Assembly: GCA_964657445.1 (NCBI GenBank) | Contig: CAZZVB010000016.1 | Coordinates: forward strand, 1-35,766 | Direction: 5' to 3' | Length of the DNA stretch: 35,766 nucleotides | Source: LMUY01 sp964657445 | GTDB lineage: Bacteria > Pseudomonadota > Alphaproteobacteria > Acetobacterales > Acetobacteraceae | In this document: positions 1 through 7,885 of the stretch, in pieces | Position numbering within the stretch: the stretch's first letter is position 1 | Layout of the letters: each line of letters opens with the position of its first letter | Notes under the pieces: model-generated | Database searches by the model: none | The model's input: only the letters and a program-made list of their open reading frames with translations | Told to the model about the DNA's origin: nothing | Made by a program: the position numbers and the translations under genes

Positions 1-723
1 ACGGGCGCGGTCACGCTGTTCGCGGCCGAGGGCGTTTCCCACCTGGTCCGGCCGCCATTGTATGGCCGCATGTTCGGCCGCGCCTTCGTCGAGTTTTCAT
101 ACTTCAGCCTGCCCGTCGTGGCCCTGACCGCCATCTTCTCCGGCATGGTGATCGCGCTGCAGTCGTTCACCGGGTTCTCCCGCTTCAACGCGGAAAGCGC
201 CGTGGCTTCCATCGTCGTGTTGTCGGTGGTGCGGGAGCTTGGGCCGGTGCTGGCTGGCCTGATGGTCGCGGGCCGGCTCGGCGCGGCGATGGCCGCCGAG
301 ATCGGCACGATGCGGGTCACCGACCAGATCGACGCGCTCAGCACGCTATCCACCAACCCGATGAAATACCTCGTGGCGCCCCGGCTGCTGGCTGGCACGC
401 TGGCGCTGCCGCTGCTGGTGGCCGTCGCGGACATCCTGGGCGTCATGGGCGGCTTCATCATCGCGACCGCCAAGATCGGCGTGAACGCGCAGGGCTACCT
501 GATCAACACCTTCAACTTCATGACCGTGTCCGACGTCGTCAGCGGCCTGGCCAAGGCGGCCGTGTTCGGCTTCATGATCGCGCTGATGGGCTGCTATAAC
601 GGCTACAACAGCCGAGGCGGCGCGCAAGGCGTGGGCGCCGCCACCACGGCCGCGGTCGTGGTCGCATCCGTCCTGATCCTGGCCAGCGACTACGTGCTGA
701 CGGAACTGTTCTTTGCCCACTGA
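1..723 (+). CDS. mlaE: MlaE-type ABC transporter permease, 5' end cut off by the window
   Basis: Membrane permease of the MlaFEDB type, which in Gram-negative bacteria moves phospholipids between the inner membrane and the periplasm to maintain outer-membrane lipid asymmetry. The reading frame is open from base 1 (TGAVTLF...), so the true start lies upstream; TTG at 58 and ATG at 70 are internal. About 240 residues are visible, close to the family's usual 250-260, so only a short N-terminus is missing. The protein is very hydrophobic with about five membrane segments and carries the permease signature around AAEIGTMRVTDQIDAL, followed by the STNPMKYLVAPR stretch typical of MlaE. The stop codon overlaps the start of the ATPase gene by 11 bases, so the two are translated together. 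The family call is secure; the phospholipid substrate is taken from the family. Confidence 0.88.
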   Translation, partial: TGAVTLFAAEGVSHLVRPPLYGRMFGRAFVEFSYFSLPVVALTAIFSGMVIALQSFTGFSRFNAESAVASIVVLSVVRELGPVLAGLMVAGRLGAAMAAEIGTMRVTDQIDALSTLSTNPMKYLVAPRLLAGTLALPLLVAVADILGVMGGFIIATAKIGVNAQGYLINTFNFMTVSDVVSGLAKAAVFGFMIALMGCYNGYNSRGGAQGVGAATTAAVVVASVLILASDYVLTELFFAH

Positions 724-1492
724 GCCGCAGCCGAAGATCCGCATTCGCGGCCTGTCCAAGCGGTTCGGCAACAAGCAGGTGCTGGATGGCGTCGATCTGG
801 ACGTGATGCCCGGCACGTCGATGGTGGTGATCGGCGGCTCGGGCTCCGGCAAGTCGGTGCTGCTGAAATCGATCTTGGGCCTGGTCGAACCGGATGCCGG
901 CACCATCGAGATCGACGGCCAGAACGTGCTGACCATGGACCGGCGCGAGCGGGACGCCGTGAACCGGCAGATCGGCATGCTGTTCCAGGCCGCCGCACTG
1001 TTCGACAGCCTGCCGGTTTGGGAGAACGTCGCCTTTGGCCTGCTGGCGCAGCGCAAGATGGACCGCGCGGCCGCGCGCAAGCGGGCGGGCGAGGTCCTGG
1101 CCCAGGTAGGCTTGGCGGAAAGCGTGGGCGACCTCTCACCGTCGGAGCTGTCGGGCGGCATGCAGAAGCGGGTCGGCCTCGCCCGCGCGATCGCGGCGCA
1201 GCCCAGCATCCTGTTCTTCGACGAGCCGACCACCGGGCTGGACCCGATCATGGGCGCGATCATCGACGGGCTGATCGTGGACTGCGTCAAGCGGCTCGGC
1301 TCGACCGCGATGGCGATCACGCATGACATGGCGTCGGCCGTTCGCATCGGCGACCGCGCCGCCATGCTGTTCGGCGGCAAGATCGTCTGGCAGGGCCCGG
1401 CGGGCGAGCTGCTGCACAGCGGCAACGCCATGGTGGACCAGTTCACCCACGGCCGCCGCGACGGTCCCATCCAGATGGAGCTGCGGAAGTAG
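713..1492 (+). CDS. mlaF: ABC transporter ATP-binding protein, MlaF type
   Basis: ATPase partner of the preceding permease; ATP hydrolysis on the cytoplasmic face drives lipid transport. The 259-residue protein has a complete nucleotide-binding domain: Walker A GGSGSGKS at 41-48, Q-loop Gln92, signature LSGGM at 146-150, Walker B ILFFDE at 166-171 and switch His204. GMLFQAAALFDS is typical of the MlaF/Mkl branch. The start chosen is TTG at 713, inside the end of mlaE; it gives the expected short N-terminus before the first strand. No mlaD (MCE substrate-binding) gene follows; a sensor kinase on the same strand comes next after 285 bases. MlaD must therefore lie upstream of the window or elsewhere. 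Confident for the family and the pairing. Confidence 0.9.
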   Translation: MPTEPQPKIRIRGLSKRFGNKQVLDGVDLDVMPGTSMVVIGGSGSGKSVLLKSILGLVEPDAGTIEIDGQNVLTMDRRERDAVNRQIGMLFQAAALFDSLPVWENVAFGLLAQRKMDRAAARKRAGEVLAQVGLAESVGDLSPSELSGGMQKRVGLARAIAAQPSILFFDEPTTGLDPIMGAIIDGLIVDCVKRLGSTAMAITHDMASAVRIGDRAAMLFGGKIVWQGPAGELLHSGNAMVDQFTHGRRDGPIQMELRK

Positions 1493-1777
1493 TCAGCTTG
1501 CGGGAGCGAGCCGCACCTTAGGGTTGCCGCGCGGCCAGCGATGCCACCAGCTCTAGCCGCGACGATCGCTTTCCCAGCGGGCAGAGTTGAGGACGAAACC
1601 GTACTAAATGGTCTAGACCGTCACTCGGCCAAAGAGCGCAATCGACCCTGCTGTTATGATGCCGTTATAAACTCGCAAACTGCTCGACGAAAGTGGAGCG
1701 AAACGTTACGTGTACGCTTAGCTCCTTCTTGAGATAAATCGTGTTTTTCTTCACGCCTGCTGCATAAGGCACTGCGC
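1493..1777. other. Intergenic stretch, less GC-rich than its surroundings
   Basis: A 285-base gap between mlaF and the sensor kinase with no convincing gene. From about 1555 to 1775 the base composition falls well below that of the flanking genes, with runs such as ttatgatgccgttataaac and cgtgtttttcttc. An open frame at 1541-1732 would encode 63 residues without any recognisable feature. The composition fits a promoter region or a junction left by the arrival of the kinase gene. Confidence 0.5.
1642..1671 (+). promoter_or_regulatory. Candidate sigma-70-like promoter for the sensor kinase
   Basis: TCGACC at 1642-1647 (4 of 6 matches to TTGACA) is followed after 18 bases by TATAAA at 1666-1671, about 105 bases before the kinase start. 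It lies in the least GC-rich part of the gap. Found by eye only; the -35 match is weak. Confidence 0.3.
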
Positions 1778-3763
1778 ATGGTCTCCGGTCTGGCCAACTG
1801 GCTGTTCGATCCACAAGGTTTGACGCCACACGGCTTTTGCCTGTTGTGGGAACCGGGATTGATCTGGGTCCACGCGGTTGCCGACGCTGGGACAGGACTA
1901 GCCTATTTCACGATCCCGCTTGCCCTTGCGATTTTCGTGCGCCGCCGGACCGACTTGGCGTTCCGCCCGGTATTCTGGCTATTCGCGGCCTTCATCGTGT
2001 TATGCGGGGCGGGACACTGGCTGGACCTGCTCACGCTTTGGGTGCCGGTCTATGGGTTCGAGGGCGCGGTCAAGGCCGTCACGGCGGTCGTCTCCATCCT
2101 GACCGCGGTGGCGCTCTGGCGGCTTCTGCCGGCAGCCATGGCGCTTCCTTCCCCTGCACAACTGCGCGCCGCCAATGCGGCGCTGCGTGAGAGCGAGGCG
2201 CGGCACCGCGCCCGTTTCGAACAATCGCCAGTGCCTCTGCACAGCCTCGACGGCAACGGCAACATCACCGCCGTGTCCAGAAGCTGGCTGACCTTGTTCG
2301 GCTACACGCTGCAGGAAGTCATCGGACGTCCGATCAGCGACTTCGCAGCGCCGGGCTCCGAGGCCTGGGCAGCGACCGACCGCGCCAGACTTATGCAAGA
2401 CAGCGAGTCGATCGACGTCGAGCGGCATTTCACCCGGCGGGACGGGGCGCTGATCATCGGCCTGGTGTCCGCGCGGCTGGAACGGCAAGGCAACGAGACT
2501 GCCATCGTCTGCGTCCTCAGTGACATCACCGCCCGGCGCCATGCCGAAGAGGCGCTGAAGGCAAGCGAGGACCGGCTGCAGCAAGCCCAGAAAATGGAGG
2601 CCATCGGCCAGCTCACCGGCGGGATCGCGCACGATTTCAACAATATGCTGCAGGGTATCTCGGGTGGCCTCGATCTGATGGAGCGGCGGATCGCCGATGG
2701 GCGCTCCAGCGAAGTGCCGCGCTACGTTTCGCTCGCGCGCCAGTCGGTCGAACGCGCCGCGTCGCTGACCCATCGCATGCTGGCCTTCGCGCGGCGGCAG
2801 GCGCTGCTGCCCCGCGCGGTGGAACCGGACAGCCTGATCTATGGAATGGCGGAGCTCATCCGGCGCACCGTAGGCCCGGCGATCACCGTCAAGCTCCGGC
2901 TGTATGACGGCATCTGGCAGGCCTTGTGCGATCCCCACCAGTTGGAGAGCGCGCTGCTCAACCTCGCCATCAATGCCCGGGACGCCATGCCGGATGGCGG
3001 CACGCTGACGATCGGCTCGGCGAACCGTCACCTCACCGCGGCCGACCTTGCGCTGGCCGAAGACGCCGAACCCGGCGATTACATCGAGATTTCGGTCGTG
3101 GACACCGGCACCGGCATGACACCCGACGTCAGGGAGCGCGCGTTCGAACCGTTTTTCACCACCAAGCCGCTCGGCCACGGGACCGGGCTGGGTTTGTCGC
3201 AGATCTACGGCTTCGTGCGCCAGTCGAACGGCGTCGTCCGCATGTCGAGCGAACCCGGCGCAGGAACCGCGGTGCTGCTCTTCCTGCCCCGCCAGCCATC
3301 CACCGATGCCGTGCGGACGCTGCCGGACACCAAGGATGCCGACCTACTCGAGCCACTGCGCGGCCGCGCCGCTCCGATCACGGACATGGCTGGGCGCTCC
3401 GTCCTTCTGGTCGAAGACGAGGACGCCGTGCGGGAACTGATCACCGAGGCGCTCGCGCAACTCGGCTGCAACGTGATCGAGGCGCGGGATGGCCCATCCG
3501 GATTGCGCATCATCGAGTCGCGGGCCAGCCTGGATATGATGATCACCGACGTGGGGCTGCCCGGGCTGAACGGGCGTCAACTCGCCGAGGCCGCACGGGC
3601 CTGCCGCCCCTCGATGCCGATCCTGCTGACGACCGGCTATGCGGGTATGGCGCTGGACGACCTCCAAATCGGTCCAGGACTGGACGTGATGCGCAAACCC
3701 TTCTCGCTCGACGCGCTTTGCGTGCGCGTCGGCTACCTGCTGGAAGGCGCCGTCACCGCCTGA
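1778..3763 (+). CDS. Hybrid histidine kinase with an ethylene-receptor-like membrane domain
   Basis: 661-residue sensor kinase. Residues 30-118 form three membrane helices that align without gaps, through the first two helices, to the ethylene-binding domain of Arabidopsis ETR1. The ETR1 site residues Asp25, Tyr32, Ile35, Pro36, Ile62, Cys65 and His69 correspond to Asp36, Tyr43, Ile46, Pro47, Ile73, Cys76 and His80 here; Cys and His bind Cu(I) in ETR1. A short coiled stretch (128-145) and a PAS domain (about 145-255) follow. Next come the HisKA helix with phospho-acceptor His285 (GGIAHDFNN), the ATPase domain with N-box around Asn395-Asn399, G1 at 442-447 and G2 GHGTGLGL at 466-473, and a C-terminal receiver domain (541-655) with acceptor Asp591. 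The start is ATG 1778. No separate response regulator is adjacent. Kinase architecture is certain; ethylene or copper binding is inferred from residue identity. Confidence 0.9.
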   Translation: MVSGLANWLFDPQGLTPHGFCLLWEPGLIWVHAVADAGTGLAYFTIPLALAIFVRRRTDLAFRPVFWLFAAFIVLCGAGHWLDLLTLWVPVYGFEGAVKAVTAVVSILTAVALWRLLPAAMALPSPAQLRAANAALRESEARHRARFEQSPVPLHSLDGNGNITAVSRSWLTLFGYTLQEVIGRPISDFAAPGSEAWAATDRARLMQDSESIDVERHFTRRDGALIIGLVSARLERQGNETAIVCVLSDITARRHAEEALKASEDRLQQAQKMEAIGQLTGGIAHDFNNMLQGISGGLDLMERRIADGRSSEVPRYVSLARQSVERAASLTHRMLAFARRQALLPRAVEPDSLIYGMAELIRRTVGPAITVKLRLYDGIWQALCDPHQLESALLNLAINARDAMPDGGTLTIGSANRHLTAADLALAEDAEPGDYIEISVVDTGTGMTPDVRERAFEPFFTTKPLGHGTGLGLSQIYGFVRQSNGVVRMSSEPGAGTAVLLFLPRQPSTDAVRTLPDTKDADLLEPLRGRAAPITDMAGRSVLLVEDEDAVRELITEALAQLGCNVIEARDGPSGLRIIESRASLDMMITDVGLPGLNGRQLAEAARACRPSMPILLTTGYAGMALDDLQIGPGLDVMRKPFSLDALCVRVGYLLEGAVTA

Positions 3764-3773
3764 CCGTAGCCAC

Positions 3774-3797
3774 CCCTGGCCGTTGACCCGGCCAGGG
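3774..3797 (+). terminator. Hairpin after the sensor kinase gene
   Basis: Perfect 8-base stem ccctggcc (3774-3781) and ggccaggg (3790-3797) with an 8-base loop, starting 11 bases after the kinase stop codon. There is no clear T-run, as is common in high-GC genomes. It would separate the kinase transcript from radA. Confidence 0.5.
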
Positions 3798-3861
3798 TGT
3801 TGGAGGATGCGTCGGGGATGCACCCGGCGCTGCGCCCCGAGTCCCGGCCGAGCCTGCACTG

Positions 3862-5256
3862 ATGGCGAAAGCCGTCACCCGTTACGTGTGCCAATCCTGC
3901 GGCGCAGTCACCGCCAAATGGGTCGGCCGCTGCGAGACCTGCGGCGAGTGGAACACCATTGCGGAGGAGCAGGTCGAAAGCCGGCCCGGCCTCTCCAAGG
4001 CCAGCACGTCAGGGCCGGCCGCCAAGGCGGCGCGGGTGGATTTCGTCGGCCTGAAGGGCACGACCGCACCGCCGCCGCGCGCACAGACCGGCATCGCGGA
4101 ACTGGACCGGGTTCTGGGTGGCGGGCTCGTCGCTGCTTCGGCCGTGCTGGTGGGCGGCGATCCCGGGATCGGCAAGTCCACCCTGCTCCTGCAAGTCGCG
4201 GCGTCGCTGGCCCGCGCTGGGCGGCGGGTGCTGTATATCACCGGCGAGGAATCGATCGATCAGGTGCGTCTGCGCGCGCGCCGGCTTGGTCTGGCCGACG
4301 CAAAGCTGGAACTCGCCGCAACGATCAACGTGCGCGACATCGCCGCTGCGCTCGACACGGCGACGGATGCCGCGATGGTCGTCATCGATTCCATCCAGAC
4401 CATGTGGATGGACACCATCGACTCCGCACCCGGCACCGTCAGCCAGGTGCGCGCCTGCTCGTTCGAGCTGATCCGGCTGGCAAAAGCACGCGGCTTCGCG
4501 CTCGTCCTGGTCGGGCATGTCACCAAGGAAGGCGCCCTGGCCGGGCCGCGTGTGCTGGAGCACATGGTCGATGCGGTGCTGTATTTCGAAGGCGACCGCG
4601 GGCACCAGTTCCGCATCCTGCGCGGGGTGAAGAACCGCTTCGGCGCGACCGACGAGATCGGCGTCTTCGCGATGACCGAAACCGGCCTGGCCGAAGTGCC
4701 CAACCCGTCGGCGCTGTTCCTCGCCGAACGCCGCGGCAACATCGCCGGGTCGGCGGTGTTCGCGGGCCTGGAGGGCACGCGGCCGGTCCTGGTGGAGGTG
4801 CAGGCGCTGCTGGCCCCCAATGCAGGCGGTTCGCCTCGCCGCTCGGTGATCGGGTGGGATGGCGGCCGGCTGAACATGATGCTGGCCGTCCTGGACAGCC
4901 GCGCCGGGCTGCGCCTGTCGTCGCACGATGTGTATCTGAACGTGGCCGGCGGGCTGCGCGTGCAGGAGCCCGCGGCCGACCTAGCGGTCGCGGCCGCCCT
5001 CGCCTCCGCCGCGACCGAAACGCCGACCGACGCCGGCACCGTATATTTCGGCGAAGTCGGGCTGTCCGGGGAGATCCGTCAGGTCGCGCAAGCCGACGCG
5101 CGGCTGAAAGAGGCGCAAAAGCTCGGCTTCGCCGCCGCCAGCCTGCCGCGCCGCCTGGCCCAGGGCGGACGCAAACCCGCGGCCCTGCCGGGCTTGCGGC
5201 TGAATGAGATGGGGCACCTTGCGGAGCTGGTGGCGGCATTCACGGGCAAAAGTTGA
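3862..5256 (+). CDS. radA: DNA repair protein RadA/Sms
   Basis: RecA-like ATPase that promotes branch migration during recombinational repair. The 464 residues show the full family layout: an N-terminal four-cysteine zinc finger (Cys10, Cys13, Cys24, Cys27), Walker A GGDPGIGKST at 98-107, the RadA-specific KNRFG motif at 257-261 and a C-terminal Lon-protease-like domain from about 280. Length is normal for the family. ATG 3862 is used because it directly precedes the zinc finger. A hairpin sits upstream and a DUF3830 gene follows after 76 bases. In related Alphaproteobacteria radA commonly lies close to mlaEF and purF (recalled), so the kinase upstream looks like an addition to this neighbourhood. 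Confidence 0.97.
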   Translation: MAKAVTRYVCQSCGAVTAKWVGRCETCGEWNTIAEEQVESRPGLSKASTSGPAAKAARVDFVGLKGTTAPPPRAQTGIAELDRVLGGGLVAASAVLVGGDPGIGKSTLLLQVAASLARAGRRVLYITGEESIDQVRLRARRLGLADAKLELAATINVRDIAAALDTATDAAMVVIDSIQTMWMDTIDSAPGTVSQVRACSFELIRLAKARGFALVLVGHVTKEGALAGPRVLEHMVDAVLYFEGDRGHQFRILRGVKNRFGATDEIGVFAMTETGLAEVPNPSALFLAERRGNIAGSAVFAGLEGTRPVLVEVQALLAPNAGGSPRRSVIGWDGGRLNMMLAVLDSRAGLRLSSHDVYLNVAGGLRVQEPAADLAVAAALASAATETPTDAGTVYFGEVGLSGEIRQVAQADARLKEAQKLGFAAASLPRRLAQGGRKPAALPGLRLNEMGHLAELVAAFTGKS

Positions 5257-5332
5257 GCCTGCTGCCACGTTTTCTGACGGGGAACACCGCCAATGTGGAC
5301 CGCGCCAGTCCGGCAGGCTAACAACCGCCATC

Positions 5333-5743
5333 ATGACAGATTTACGCATCACGGCCGGCGGCTTCAGCTTCGGCGCCCGGTTCGAAGCCGCCGCGCCCAA
5401 GACCGTGGCCAAGTTCCGCAGCCTGCTGCCCTACCGTGAGCGCATCATCCATGTCCGCTGGAGCGGCGAGGCATGCTGGATCCCGCTCGGCGAGCTCGAC
5501 CTCGGGCTGGGGTATGAGAACGCGACCAGTTATCCGGCGCCGGGCCAGATCCTGCTGCACCCCGGCGGTGTCAGCGAGACGGAGATCCTGCTCGCCTACG
5601 GCAGCGTGCAGTTCGCCAGCAAGGTCGGCGTGCTGGCCGGCAACCACTTCATCACGATAACCGAGGGCGCCGGCAAACTGGCCGAACTCGGCCGCGGCGT
5701 CCTGTGGGGTGGCGCGCAGGAGATCGTGTTCGAGGCCGCTTGA
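5333..5743 (+). CDS. DUF3830 family protein, cyclophilin-like fold
   Basis: 136-residue protein that I recognise as a member of DUF3830, a family with a small cyclophilin-like beta-barrel and no assigned biochemical role. The recognisable stretches are WSGEACWIPLGELDLGLGYE, the PAPGQILLHPGG segment, and VGVLAGNHFITI near the C-terminus. No signal peptide or membrane segment is visible, so it is probably cytoplasmic. The frame is open further upstream (to a GTG-type start inside radA), but ATG 5333 gives a normal N-terminus and avoids overlap with radA. It sits between radA and cvpA on the same strand, with a hairpin after it. Family members are often found beside amidohydrolases or transporters; here no such partner is adjacent. 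Confidence 0.75.
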   Translation: MTDLRITAGGFSFGARFEAAAPKTVAKFRSLLPYRERIIHVRWSGEACWIPLGELDLGLGYENATSYPAPGQILLHPGGVSETEILLAYGSVQFASKVGVLAGNHFITITEGAGKLAELGRGVLWGGAQEIVFEAA

Positions 5744-5753
5744 TACACGTGGG

Positions 5754-5771
5754 GGTGGCGGCCCGGCCACC
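5754..5771 (+). terminator. Short GC hairpin after the DUF3830 gene
   Basis: Stem ggtggc (5754-5759) pairs with gccacc (5766-5771) around a 6-base loop, 11 bases after the stop codon. No T-run follows. It is a weak terminator or a processing site before cvpA. Confidence 0.35.
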
Positions 5772-5814
5772 GCGGCGGATATAAGGCAATGATCGCTCCA
5801 AGGGACTCGGGCGC

Positions 5815-6396
5815 ATGAACTGGGTGGACGTCGTTGTCCTCACCATCGTCGCCTTCTCCGGGATGCTCGGCCTCCTGCGCGGGATGGTGCGCGAGGTGCT
5901 CGGGCTGGCCGCGTGGCTGGGTGCGGCATTCGCAGCCGTTTGGTTCTTTCCGCAGGTGCAGGGCATCGCACGGCGCGCCATCGCCAACCCCGACATCGCC
6001 GACCCGGTGGCCTTCGGGGCAGTCTTCCTGGTTGCGCTGATCTGCTTCTCCCTGGTCGCGCGCTTGCTCGGCGGGGCCGTCCGGCGGTCTGCCCTCGGCG
6101 GTTTGGACCGCACGCTCGGCCTAGTGTACGGCCTGGCGCGCGGCGCGGCGGTGATCGTGGCCGCGTACCTGATCGCCGGCGCCGTCGAGCCGGTGGATCA
6201 TTGGCCGCAGGAGGTGTTGGAAGCGCGCACCCTCCCCTCCATCTACCTGGGTGCGAACTGGGTTGTTGAGCGCCTGCCGGAGACTTACCGGCCGTCGCTG
6301 CCGGTTCCACCGGCCGGACGGCCAGAGCGTTCGGCGGACCTGCTCCGCGCCACCCCGATCGGCCGCGCGCTCGGTGCGCAGCCGGCGCGCCCATAG
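5815..6396 (+). CDS. cvpA: CvpA family inner-membrane protein
   Basis: 193-residue membrane protein of the CvpA family, named from the E. coli protein needed for colicin V production; in several bacteria it contributes to envelope stress and bile resistance. The N-terminal two thirds hold four hydrophobic helices (about 5-23, 28-47, 63-83, 101-122), with the family's GLLRGMVREVLGLAAWL stretch after the first helix. The C-terminal 60 residues are soluble and proline-rich. ATG 5815 has AAGGGA a short distance upstream. The stop codon TAG at 6394-6396 overlaps the ribosome binding site of purF, the classic cvpA-purF arrangement that also exists in E. coli. The molecular function of the family remains unclear. 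Confidence 0.92.
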   Translation: MNWVDVVVLTIVAFSGMLGLLRGMVREVLGLAAWLGAAFAAVWFFPQVQGIARRAIANPDIADPVAFGAVFLVALICFSLVARLLGGAVRRSALGGLDRTLGLVYGLARGAAVIVAAYLIAGAVEPVDHWPQEVLEARTLPSIYLGANWVVERLPETYRPSLPVPPAGRPERSADLLRATPIGRALGAQPARP

Positions 6397-6400
6397 GAGG
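6395..6400 (+). promoter_or_regulatory. Ribosome binding site AGGAGG fixing the purF start
   Basis: A perfect AGGAGG lies 6 bases before ATG 6407 and overlaps the cvpA stop codon. It settles the purF start in a frame that otherwise stays open back to 6251, and it indicates co-translation of cvpA and purF. Confidence 0.85.
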
Positions 6401-6406
6401 GTTGCC

Positions 6407-7885
6407 ATGCTGCCCGACCCCGACGTGAACAATCCCTACGACGACGACAAGCCGCACGAGGAGTGTGGCGTTTTCGGCGTGTGGAACGTGCCGGACGCAG
6501 CCGCCCTGACAGCGCTCGGGCTGCACGCCCTGCAGCATCGCGGGCAGGAAGCGACGGGCATCGTGTCCTTCGACGGGCATCGCTTCCACCAGCAGCGCGG
6601 CCTCGGGCTGGTCGCCGACAATTTCGGCGACGCCCGCGTCATCGCCTCGCTGCCGGGGGGTGCCGCGGTCGGCCACAACCGTTATGCGACCACCGGCGAG
6701 ACGATCCTGCGCAACGTGCAGCCGCTCTACGCCGAGTTCGAGTTCGGCGGCCTGGCCGTCTCCCATAACGGCAACCTGACCAACGCCTTGGCGCTGAAGC
6801 GCACCCTGGTCCGGCGCGGCTGCCTGTTCCAGTCAACCACGGATAGCGAGGTGTTCGTCCACCTGATCGCGATCAGCCTCTACTCCACGGTCGCCGACCG
6901 GCTGATCGATGCGCTGAAGCAGGTCGTCGGGGCCTATTCGCTCGTCTGCCTGTCGAACGAGGCCCTGTTGGGCGTGCGCGATCCGCTCGGCGTGCGTCCG
7001 CTCATCCTCGGCCGCATCACCCCGCCGGAGGGCCGCGATGGCGGCTGGGTGCTGGCGTCCGAAACCTGCGCGCTGGATATCGTGGGCGCCGAGTTCGTTC
7101 GGGACGTGGAACCGGGCGAGATCGTCATCATCAACGACAAGGGCGTCCACAGCATCAAACCGTTCGGCACCACCGCCAGCCGGTTCTGCGTGTTCGAATA
7201 CATCTATTTCGCCCGGCCCGACTCCATCGTCGAAGGCACGGCGGTGTACGAGGCCCGCAAGCGGATCGGCGAGACCTTGGCCCACGAGTCGGCGGTCGCG
7301 GCCGACGTCGTCGTGCCGGTTCCCGACTCAGGCGTGCCGTCCGCCATGGGCTACGCCGAAGCCAGCGGGCTGCCGTTCGAACTGGGGATCATCCGTAACC
7401 ATTACGTCGGCCGCACATTCATCGAGCCGACGGACCAGATCCGCAACCTCGGCGTGAAGCTGAAGCACTCGGCAAACCGCTCGGTGCTGAAGGGCCGCCG
7501 GGTCATCCTGGTGGACGACTCGATCGTGCGCGGCACGACCAGCCGCAAGATCGTCGAAATGGTCCGCCAGGCCGGCGCGGCCGAGGTGCACATGCGCATC
7601 TCCTCGCCGCCGACGACGCACTCCTGCTTCTATGGCATCGACACGCCGGAGCGCGGCAAGCTGCTGGCAGCGCGGCATGACGTGGCGGAGATGGCCAAGC
7701 TGATCGGCGCCGACAGCCTGGCCTTCATCAGCATCGACGGTCTGTATCACTCCTTGGGCAAAGCCGGCGGACGCGGCGAACGGCCGGCCTACTGCGACGC
7801 CTGCTTCACCGGCGAGTATCCGATCGGCCTGACCGACTTGCAGAACGAGGCCGAACGCCAGCTTAGCTTCCTGCCCGGCCAGTGA
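6407..7885 (+). CDS. purF: Amidophosphoribosyltransferase
   Basis: First committed enzyme of purine biosynthesis: it uses glutamine to convert PRPP to 5-phosphoribosylamine. The 492-residue protein is the Bacillus-type enzyme with a propeptide and an iron-sulfur cluster. Nineteen residues precede Cys20 (EEC-GVFG), which becomes the N-terminal nucleophile after cleavage. The glutaminase domain continues with GHNRYATTGE and SHNGNL. The PRPP-binding loop VILVDDSIVRGTT is at about 366-378. The cluster cysteines are visible in RFCVFEY, HSCFYG and YCDACFTG. The start is set by AGGAGG at 6395-6400. The last bases overlap the start of an SDR gene (GTGA), so the two are translationally coupled. Confidence 0.97.
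   Translation: MLPDPDVNNPYDDDKPHEECGVFGVWNVPDAAALTALGLHALQHRGQEATGIVSFDGHRFHQQRGLGLVADNFGDARVIASLPGGAAVGHNRYATTGETILRNVQPLYAEFEFGGLAVSHNGNLTNALALKRTLVRRGCLFQSTTDSEVFVHLIAISLYSTVADRLIDALKQVVGAYSLVCLSNEALLGVRDPLGVRPLILGRITPPEGRDGGWVLASETCALDIVGAEFVRDVEPGEIVIINDKGVHSIKPFGTTASRFCVFEYIYFARPDSIVEGTAVYEARKRIGETLAHESAVAADVVVPVPDSGVPSAMGYAEASGLPFELGIIRNHYVGRTFIEPTDQIRNLGVKLKHSANRSVLKGRRVILVDDSIVRGTTSRKIVEMVRQAGAAEVHMRISSPPTTHSCFYGIDTPERGKLLAARHDVAEMAKLIGADSLAFISIDGLYHSLGKAGGRGERPAYCDACFTGEYPIGLTDLQNEAERQLSFLPGQ

Noticed and set aside
1541..1732. 63-residue open frame on the plus strand between mlaF and the kinase
   Set aside because: No recognisable motif, no ribosome binding site, and it lies in the compositionally distinct gap that more likely holds a promoter.
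3783..5207. 474-residue plus-strand frame overlapping radA in another phase
   Set aside because: Very Arg-rich translation with no domain, while radA has all its motifs in the other frame.
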